A stretch of 36,540 bases of DNA from the NCBI GenBank assembly GCA_945890745.1, contig CAMDCW010000006.1:1-36540 (forward strand), given 5' to 3'. Every line of letters starts with the position of its first letter. Position 1 is the first letter of the stretch. Below the pieces are notes generated by a model, which saw only the letters and a program-made list of their open reading frames with translations, was not told the origin of the DNA and did not search any database. The translations under genes and the position numbers were made by a program. The DNA is from Phycisphaera mikurensis NBRC 102666 (lineage in GTDB: Bacteria > Planctomycetota > Phycisphaerae > Phycisphaerales > SM1A02). Below are positions 29,745 to 36,540 of the stretch, one piece after another.

Positions 29745-30971
29745 CTACGCCCCCGGCTGCGGTACTTCGAGGGCCAACGATGACGGAATTGGCGGGAAGT
29801 TCACCTCGGCGCGGAACACCACGAATTCGGACGGATCCCACGCCAACCCCCGCATGCGATCCTCGAGGAACGCGGCGAGCCGAGGCACTCCATCAACCCG
29901 AACGCTGGCGATCCCCTTCGGCAAACGCGCTAGTTCCACACCGCAATGCAGCCGGTCTCCCAAACTGTATTGCATCGATCGTTCCGGCGCGGCGTTGAGG
30001 TCGCTGTACACGGTCGCGTCTGGCTGCACTCCGTCGGCAAGCAAACTGCGATGCACGGCAAACACCATGACTTGCGCCTCGGACGGCGTTCGAAGCCGGA
30101 ATACCTGAAAGATCCCCGAGTGCCCAGCGGAATTACCAATCGGCTGAATGCGACGCATGCAGCAGCCATGAACCACCGTGGCAACACTCGCACGACCGAC
30201 TTCGCCTTCGCCGAGCTCAAGCCCCTGCATCTTTCCAAGCATCGACGGGCGCAATTGTGGGAGCGCCGCAGAGCACAGTGATGGAATCAAAAACGGAGGC
30301 TGAGAACTCGGGCACGGTTCAAGTGGAGTGAGCGTCCGGCGTGTGTTGAGCTTGCCAACATCGTCGATCACTGCCGCCGATTCCAGACGCCACGAAGCAT
30401 CAAATCGAAGCCGCTCCAGGTCCACGAATCCGCGCACGGTGATGCAATCAACATGCTTTCCGCGTGCATCAGGAGCAATCACATCCACGCGAAATGCGGT
30501 GCTCGCTCGCATGCCCCAAACATGCATCCCGCCTTCATAGAGTTTCCGGCGGTGCTCCGAAATAAATCGCCCGTCTTGCGCGGTGGACAGGTTGGCGCTC
30601 AAGAGTTCAAACGCGCGCTTATTGCCGGCCCACTTCAGGCCAACTTCCTGCGCGAAACTCATCGCAGCGATCATTTGAGTGACCGTATCTCGCGGCACGC
30701 CACATTTGGTAGCCGCCTTCGCGGTGATCTTGATCCCCAACGGACCTGGCAGGTGCCGAACGCACGCAAACGGATCGCCAGACTGCGCAATGTGCGTTAG
30801 TTTCCATGCCAATTTCAAATCAACGCCAAGAGCCTTCTCGAGGTCAACCGGTCGAAACCCTTGCATGCCCGGTACCGCGGCCAGAAGATCGCGCATCGAC
30901 GCCTTCAGCGCTTGCAGCGCTTCGCGGACATCGCCAACGGCGGTGGTACTGGATCTTTCCGGGGATCTCAC
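29745..30971 (-). CDS. Conserved-looking protein of unknown function (~408 aa)
   Basis: Long ORF (open to TTG 31007; GTG 30971 lies 11 nt past the upstream gene's stop); helical N-terminal region then mixed alpha/beta; no family recognised. Confidence 0.7.
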   Translation of the reverse strand: MRSPERSSTTAVGDVREALQALKASMRDLLAAVPGMQGFRPVDLEKALGVDLKLAWKLTHIAQSGDPFACVRHLPGPLGIKITAKAATKCGVPRDTVTQMIAAMSFAQEVGLKWAGNKRAFELLSANLSTAQDGRFISEHRRKLYEGGMHVWGMRASTAFRVDVIAPDARGKHVDCITVRGFVDLERLRFDASWRLESAAVIDDVGKLNTRRTLTPLEPCPSSQPPFLIPSLCSAALPQLRPSMLGKMQGLELGEGEVGRASVATVVHGCCMRRIQPIGNSAGHSGIFQVFRLRTPSEAQVMVFAVHRSLLADGVQPDATVYSDLNAAPERSMQYSLGDRLHCGVELARLPKGIASVRVDGVPRLAAFLEDRMRGLAWDPSEFVVFRAEVNFPPIPSSLALEVPQPGA

Positions 30972-30981
30972 GCGACGCAGT

Positions 30982-33492
30982 TTACCTCGCCGATCCCGCA
31001 GTGCCAAGGATATTCAGTGCTTCCGCTGACTTCTGATGCTCCGGATCAAACTGCAGGGCGCGATGAAATTCCGCTTCTGCCTCCGGCTGCCGACCAGCGC
31101 GTATGAGCGCACTTCCAAGGTTAAAGCTGCCAGATGCAGCCATGCCGTCGTCCCGCGCGCGAGTCGCCAAGGCGACCGCTTCGCGGAATGTCGCCATCGC
31201 CTCCGCAAGCCGACCCTGAGCCTGCAGCGCATTGCCGAGCATCAATGCGAACCGCGCGTCCACTGGGTTGAGCGATCGCGCCATGGAATATGCGCGCTCT
31301 GCAGCACCAGGGCGACCGAGGGTCATCTCCGCATTCCCAAGTTGATACCAGCCACCAGCGATGTCCGGATACTGCTCCACCAACTGCAACAACTGGTGGT
31401 GCGCGTCTTCCGCACGGCCCCGAATGATGTCGCGCCCCAAATCCGCAATCTGCGATTGAATCCGCATTGCTGGGTTCGGCTCATCTCGTAACTTCACAAT
31501 GGTGTGACCATGTTCCGCGGTTGTGTCGAGTGCCCAATACTCAACCCATGCCGGCACACGACCAGGTAGCACAGCATGCGTCACCCCATAGTGGTGAAAG
31601 AGCAAGGCTCGCCGCGCTTCATCGGTTCGATCGTCAAGCATCTCTGCCGTTTGACGTACCCGCGTTGCTCCGCGAGGCACGCCAGTACTGCTGCGCTCCG
31701 AACAAACCAACGAAGATCCCCGCAGCATTGCCACCCACGTGCCAGTCAATCGACCGCACGCCACTACTGCGCCATCTGGAATTGCCATCCTCATCCACTT
31801 CTGTTGCTCAATCAAGCCGATGTATCGATCCGACGTCGGTGCGGAATCATCTGAGGTCGCTCGCTCCCACCACCGTTGTAATGAATACGGAGCAGTAAAC
31901 GACGCATGCGCCCATCCAAGCAAGAGTGCCAGCGCCGCCATGGCTGATGAAACCGCCAGCGCCGCGCCAGTTCGCCATGGTCGCATCGCCTCGCCAACCG
32001 CTGCAAGCGCTGGAACTGAGAGCGGAATCCAGAACACGAAGGCGAGCGCTTCAAATCGGGCAATCATCCACTGCGCCCCAAGAAATCGAATCGCTTCCGT
32101 ACACAGCGGCGGCGTCAGCATCACCACCTGAATGATTCCAATCGCAGCAGCAAGTAGCAATGCCTCACGGCGCCGCGCCAATCTCACCGCAAGGAATGTG
32201 CCGACAGCCATCAACAGGAGTCTCCAGCCCGGTACGCCCAATATGCCCCCAGAGAAACCCCGCCCGAACGTACGACTCACCCACTGGCTGTCCCGCGCTT
32301 GCCACATGGTGAATCCATCCTGAGCGTGGAGAGCGGAATCGCGAGCATTCCCCTCAGCGTCCGCGTTGCCTTGTACGGTGTTGGAACCAGCGCCGCCCGC
32401 ACGGGGTCCAGGTTGCGGCTTCGCTGCAAGTTCGCGCGCGCGTCGCGCCGCCTCGCGCGCAGACGGCGGCGCAACATTTCCGGTCGCACCTCCAGGGAAG
32501 GCCATCATGCGCGAGGTCAGTGGGAACATGCCGCCCGCTATGACCACCGTCACAGTCACCACTAACGCGGTGGATGCCCCGGCCTTACCACGAACCAGCC
32601 GCCAAACACCAACAGCACCCGCAATGGGCGCCACGATCACTAGCAGAAATCCTGCGTAGAGCGGGTGAATCATCCCCACCACAGCAGTGGTTCCTGCAAC
32701 ACGAAATACCGTAGCCCAAGCACTGCACACATCGCCGCGCCACGGCGCACTCAGCAGACGAATGACAACAGCCAATGCGATTGGCAAGGCAAACCACGGA
32801 GCAAGTTGATTGGGATAGAGCGTGTAGTCGTACGGTGCGCGATTGACCACCACCATCAGCGCCGCAATCCACGGCGCCCATGATCCGCCGAGCACTACCC
32901 ATGCGAGGTATGCCGCTGAACTAGCAATCATCAGCCGCGACGCCCCCAGCGATCCAAACCACATTTCTAACGGATCCATCGCCATTAACTTGCAGGCGAT
33001 TGCTTGCAGCGCATGAATGACATTGGTGTGATAGATGGGATACGGAAACTCCAACGGCACCTGAATGAACGGATCACAATTGGAGAGGCCATGTTCAAGT
33101 AGAAATCGAATACGAGTAATGTGCACGCGCGCATCGTTGTTGAGAATGGCACCAACGCGTTCAGCAAGCACCACGTCAAGCAGCAGCAACGCTCCGGCGA
33201 TGCCAATGATGGAAAGTAAACCTGCCTGCGCACCACGCCACGCTCGCGCGCGAACGAGATCCACTACTCCCCAAGCGATGAATGCCGCTACCAACGCGGC
33301 CAACGCCGTTACTGGCATTCGCAGGAGGTAACCAAGAATCACCGCTGGAGCTAGCACTACCAAAGCGGTCATCCACCAAACCGCCATGGAAGGAAGCACC
33401 CCACCCCGCAACTCCTGAGGCAACAATCGACGCGCAACGGCCGCTCCCGGAAAGAGCAATGCCAACCAGAACAATAACGGTCCGACACTCAC
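30982..33492 (-). CDS. Multi-pass membrane protein with C-terminal TPRs (putative GT-C-type)
   Basis: Many hydrophobic segments; NNDARVHITRIRFLLEHGLSNCDPFIQVPLEFPYPIYH loop; C-terminal TPRs (GGWYQLGNAEMTLGRPGAAERAYSMARSLNP...SFNLGSALIRAGRQPEAEAEFHRALQFDPEHQ). Confidence 0.8.
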   Translation of the reverse strand: MSVGPLLFWLALLFPGAAVARRLLPQELRGGVLPSMAVWWMTALVVLAPAVILGYLLRMPVTALAALVAAFIAWGVVDLVRARAWRGAQAGLLSIIGIAGALLLLDVVLAERVGAILNNDARVHITRIRFLLEHGLSNCDPFIQVPLEFPYPIYHTNVIHALQAIACKLMAMDPLEMWFGSLGASRLMIASSAAYLAWVVLGGSWAPWIAALMVVVNRAPYDYTLYPNQLAPWFALPIALAVVIRLLSAPWRGDVCSAWATVFRVAGTTAVVGMIHPLYAGFLLVIVAPIAGAVGVWRLVRGKAGASTALVVTVTVVIAGGMFPLTSRMMAFPGGATGNVAPPSAREAARRARELAAKPQPGPRAGGAGSNTVQGNADAEGNARDSALHAQDGFTMWQARDSQWVSRTFGRGFSGGILGVPGWRLLLMAVGTFLAVRLARRREALLLAAAIGIIQVVMLTPPLCTEAIRFLGAQWMIARFEALAFVFWIPLSVPALAAVGEAMRPWRTGAALAVSSAMAALALLLGWAHASFTAPYSLQRWWERATSDDSAPTSDRYIGLIEQQKWMRMAIPDGAVVACGRLTGTWVAMLRGSSLVCSERSSTGVPRGATRVRQTAEMLDDRTDEARRALLFHHYGVTHAVLPGRVPAWVEYWALDTTAEHGHTIVKLRDEPNPAMRIQSQIADLGRDIIRGRAEDAHHQLLQLVEQYPDIAGGWYQLGNAEMTLGRPGAAERAYSMARSLNPVDARFALMLGNALQAQGRLAEAMATFREAVALATRARDDGMAASGSFNLGSALIRAGRQPEAEAEFHRALQFDPEHQKSAEALNILGTAGSAR

Positions 33493-35258
33493 TGCGATGC
33501 CTCCGACGTGAACTTGTCGAACGTGCGCTTCGCCGCTGGCGGGTGATCAGCACACTCCGCTCGGCACATTTCCTCAAGCGCATGCCACTGCGCCGCGCTT
33601 GGGGCGAACACCGCCGCTCGGCGAAATGCATCAACCGCCTCGCAAGGCCTTTCAAGCGCGCGCAGCGCCTCGCCCCTTGCGCCGTGAAGTGTCGCACTAC
33701 GATTCAATGACGGCGTCACTTGATCGAACAATTCAAGTGCTTCCGCAGCGTGTCCGCGCCGCAACTCAAGTATGCCCCAGTAGAGCCCAAGCAGTGGGTC
33801 CTGCGGACGCAACCCAGCGGCAATGTCAAGATCCGCCTGCGCATCATCATTACGACCGCGTTGCATCAACAGTCCCGCGCGATTGATCCGCGCGCGTACA
33901 TGCTCAGGACGGCGAGCAATCACTTGGTTCCAAAGCAGGAGTGGATCCGCATAGTCCTGATTTCGCAAACTCGTACCGATAGTTTCCATCGTGACCACAA
34001 CGACGAGAAGTACGGCCATGACCACGGACATCCAATGCCCGATCCGCGAACTGCGATGTTGAGCAAAACTCCAAAAAGCCGCAGCGATTGAGACAATTCC
34101 CGCCATTACTATCACCAGCGGTAGGTACATCCGATGGTCGGCGGCAACGTCCGCGAGCGGCACGAAACTCGAAGATGGTGCCAACAGCAGCACAAAGCAA
34201 ACCGGCAGTACTCCCCACCATTGCTTGCGCGCCAAAGCAACTACCACCAGCACCGTCAGCAGCGCCAGCGTTGCCACCCCCACTGCGAGAGACCACGGAG
34301 CAACCAGTTCTTCTGCACCATGATCAATGGACATCAACGATGGACAGACCACTTCGCCCATGTACAGCCCAACGGCTCGCACTTGCGTCGCTGCGTACTG
34401 AAGTGGCGAGGTGCCTGCGACACGAAGCCCGGCACCAGCGTTTCCTGCCCCGTTCGCAAAGACGCCGCGCACCACGCCAAGCGGGAGCAGCACCAACGTT
34501 GTCGCCCACAGCGCACCATGCAAGAGCCATCGAAGCCGAAGCGTGGCAACCAGCGAACCAGTCAGGATGAATGCATCAACCGCAAGAAGCAGCGCGGGCC
34601 CACAGGCGGCGGTTGGCTTGGCAGCGATGGCGAGTAGGCAACACCCCACCGTGGCGGCATGCCACACTCCGAAACTACCACGCGTGCGAGCGATACCTGC
34701 TGCCCTGGGCAACTCTTGCGCCGCACAACAGAGGCACGCCACCGCAGTAAGAATGAACAACCCGGCCATCGCCTCAGCACGCTGAATGACGTAGGTTGCG
34801 GCAGCAGTTTGCAGTGGGTGCATCGCCCACAGCACCGCCACGGCAACAGCAGAAAATAGAGCCGCATGTTCCGAAATGGACACCAAGTGTCGCACGCGGA
34901 GTCGATCCACGCAGCACAACGCCGCGAGAAATGCAGCAACCGCCGCGGTGGCATGAACAAGAATGTTGAAGGCGTGATATCCCCAAGGATTGAGTCCCCC
35001 CAGCAGGTGATTCAAGCCAAGCGACAATTGCACCAGCGGACGCTGGCCGGAGACCATCGTCTGCCACGAGTTCCATGGAGCAACAATCAGACGCTCTTCT
35101 CCCAATATCCGCACGATGTCGTCGAAGACAAAGTCCGCCCCGAGCGCTCCGCGCCACGCAACCAATACCATCAACCAAATGCCGGCCGCTAGCAAAAGCA
35201 CTGCTATAGAGCGCGAACGCACCCACGATGCTGGTACCGAATGGTGCAGCGAATTCAT
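33489..35258 (-). CDS. TMTC-like membrane protein: N-terminal GT-C-like region plus C-terminal TPRs
   Basis: ALGADFVFDDIVRILGEERL ... GQRPLVQLSLGLNHLLGGLNPWGYHAFNILVHATAAVAAFLAAL ... YVIQRAEAMAGLF; TPRs from ARRPEHVRARINRAGLLMQRGRNDDAQADLDIAAGLRP; ATG 35258; overlaps next gene start (ATGA). Confidence 0.8.
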   Translation of the reverse strand: MNSLHHSVPASWVRSRSIAVLLLAAGIWLMVLVAWRGALGADFVFDDIVRILGEERLIVAPWNSWQTMVSGQRPLVQLSLGLNHLLGGLNPWGYHAFNILVHATAAVAAFLAALCCVDRLRVRHLVSISEHAALFSAVAVAVLWAMHPLQTAAATYVIQRAEAMAGLFILTAVACLCCAAQELPRAAGIARTRGSFGVWHAATVGCCLLAIAAKPTAACGPALLLAVDAFILTGSLVATLRLRWLLHGALWATTLVLLPLGVVRGVFANGAGNAGAGLRVAGTSPLQYAATQVRAVGLYMGEVVCPSLMSIDHGAEELVAPWSLAVGVATLALLTVLVVVALARKQWWGVLPVCFVLLLAPSSSFVPLADVAADHRMYLPLVIVMAGIVSIAAAFWSFAQHRSSRIGHWMSVVMAVLLVVVVTMETIGTSLRNQDYADPLLLWNQVIARRPEHVRARINRAGLLMQRGRNDDAQADLDIAAGLRPQDPLLGLYWGILELRRGHAAEALELFDQVTPSLNRSATLHGARGEALRALERPCEAVDAFRRAAVFAPSAAQWHALEEMCRAECADHPPAAKRTFDKFTSEASQ

Positions 35259-35362
35259 GTCTGCGCTGGGCGGACATGATCCTTCCGCCTGATCGGAATG
35301 CGGGATATTTCCTAGCATCGAGTGGTGGGCATGGTACCTTCGAATCACCCGTGACTGCCCAG

Positions 35363-36067
35363 ATGCACCATGAACCAGTGATTGATCAACAGGCAAATGC
35401 GGGCACATGGGTGGTGGTTGCCGTCTACAACGAAGTCAACACAGTCGCTGGCGTGCTGACTGAACTCCGGCAGGTCTTTCCAAATGTTGTTGCCGTTGAC
35501 GACGGATCGCAAGACGGTTCATGGGAGCACCTCCGTGCGATTGCGCCCTACGCACTTCGCCATGTCGTGAACCGTGGGCAAGGTGCGGCGCTACAAACAG
35601 GTACAGAATTTGCCTTAAAAATGGGGGCAATTCGCGTTGCCCACTTTGATGCCGATGGACAGCATCGAGTCGAAGACCTCGTTCGTATGGTCGCTGCGGT
35701 AGCGCGCGGCGAGTGCGATGTTGCACTCGGCGACCGCTTTCGCGGTCAGTCGAACCTGCCCGCCTCACGGGCCGCGCTCATTCGCGGAGCCGCGTTCATG
35801 CATCGGTTTACGAGCGGCATTATGCTTTCGGATGTCCACAATGGCTTACGCGTGCTGACCCGCCATGCGGCCTTGAAGTGCGAGATCACTGCTGATCGCA
35901 TGGCTCATGCCAGTCAATTCATTGACCTCGTCGCCAGCAGCGGCCTGCGCGTGCGTCAATATCCAACGTCCATTCGTTACACCGAGTATTCCATGGCGAA
36001 GGGCCAACGCGCGACGGAAAGTTTCCGCATTCTGTTCCACTATGTAATTGCAAGGATCTTCGGATGA
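35363..36067 (+). CDS. Glycosyltransferase family 2, dolichyl/polyprenyl-phosphate hexose synthase (DPM1)-like
   Basis: TWVVVAVYNEVNTVAGVLTELRQVFPNVVAVDDGSQDGSWEHL, NRGQGAALQTGTEFAL, AHFDADGQHRVEDL, LGDRFRGQSNLP; no TM at C-terminus. Confidence 0.88.
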   Translation: MHHEPVIDQQANAGTWVVVAVYNEVNTVAGVLTELRQVFPNVVAVDDGSQDGSWEHLRAIAPYALRHVVNRGQGAALQTGTEFALKMGAIRVAHFDADGQHRVEDLVRMVAAVARGECDVALGDRFRGQSNLPASRAALIRGAAFMHRFTSGIMLSDVHNGLRVLTRHAALKCEITADRMAHASQFIDLVASSGLRVRQYPTSIRYTEYSMAKGQRATESFRILFHYVIARIFG

Positions 36068-36423
36068 CATCGTTCCAAATCGTCTTACTCAGCTTCGCAC
36101 TCGTGGGTGCCGTCACCAGCATCGCCCTCGTGGCCAAGAACATCATTGGGCGCGCTACCGGTGCCGTGCTTCTGGTGCTCATAGCACTGGGCGCGATGTT
36201 CACCGTGGTTCCAAATTGGACTACCGCGCTCGCGCATGCACTCGGCATTGGCCGTGGTGCAGACTTGCTTCTTTACCTGCTAGTGATTGGCAGTTCGACG
36301 GGATTTCTGGTGTTGTATGTAAAGCTCCGGGCGGTTCGAAGAGAAGTCACCTTGTTGGTTCGCAAGATCGCCCTTGACGGGAGTGCCGGGGCGAGCAGCG
36401 ATGCCACGCACCGGAAATCGTGA
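36064..36423 (+). CDS. DUF2304-type small membrane protein
   Basis: ~119 aa with 3 hydrophobic segments then ...LVLYVKLRAVRREVTLLVRKIALD; translationally coupled (ATGA) to the DPM1-like GT2, the typical DUF2304 context. Confidence 0.75.
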   Translation: MTSFQIVLLSFALVGAVTSIALVAKNIIGRATGAVLLVLIALGAMFTVVPNWTTALAHALGIGRGADLLLYLLVIGSSTGFLVLYVKLRAVRREVTLLVRKIALDGSAGASSDATHRKS

Positions 36424-36502
36424 GCTGCGAATATACTTATCGGACAATCAGGTTCTAAAAAAGTCGCCTTAAATGCGGTAAAAACATGTTATTATTAGAC
36501 AT

Positions 36503-36540
36503 ATGGCTGTGGAAATATCTTTCTGGAAATGCTGTCGTAT
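36503..36540 (+). CDS. Possible start of a gene running off the window (MAVEISFWKCCR...)
   Basis: ATG with open frame to the window end only; 12 codons, weak evidence. Confidence 0.15.
   Translation, partial: MAVEISFWKCCR

Overview
GC-rich bacterial chromosome segment, probably planctomycete (Phycisphaerae-like). The clues are two VPAPGA/TM/RRRR-tailed secreted proteins, a giant secreted protein full of DCNxNGxxDxC loops with a C-terminal ADLGxLLGDWG dockerin-like tail, and the overall gene style; no database search was run. Left part (1-9.1 kb): clpB 3' end, MOSC protein, two tandem PEP-CTERM-like paralogues, NAD-dependent epimerase, LOG-family protein, FHA/GAF-like/HD-GYP regulator, a lipoprotein with chagasin-like features, and uvrB. 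Middle (9.2-25.8 kb): a glycan-biosynthesis island bounded by a split dTDP-rhamnose pathway (rfbB-rfbD on the left, rfbA-rfbC on the right). It encloses several glycosyltransferases, a PglK/MsbA-type ABC exporter, two sulfotransferases, a methyltransferase and an alkaline-phosphatase-superfamily protein without a visible sulfatase formylglycine motif. Right part (25.9-36.5 kb): a 1220-aa PA14/LamG/Ca-loop protein, then an unknown gene coupled to two large multi-pass membrane TPR proteins. One of these has an N-terminus resembling eukaryotic TMTC O-mannosyltransferases. They are divergent from a DPM1-like GT2 and a DUF2304 protein. The best candidate for an undescribed system is this TMTC-like/GT-C + polyprenyl-phosphate-sugar synthase + DUF2304 + unknown gene module, possibly working with the sulfated/rhamnosylated glycan island as a lipid-linked (protein?) glycosylation pathway. 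No rRNA, tRNA, CRISPR or transposase was recognised.
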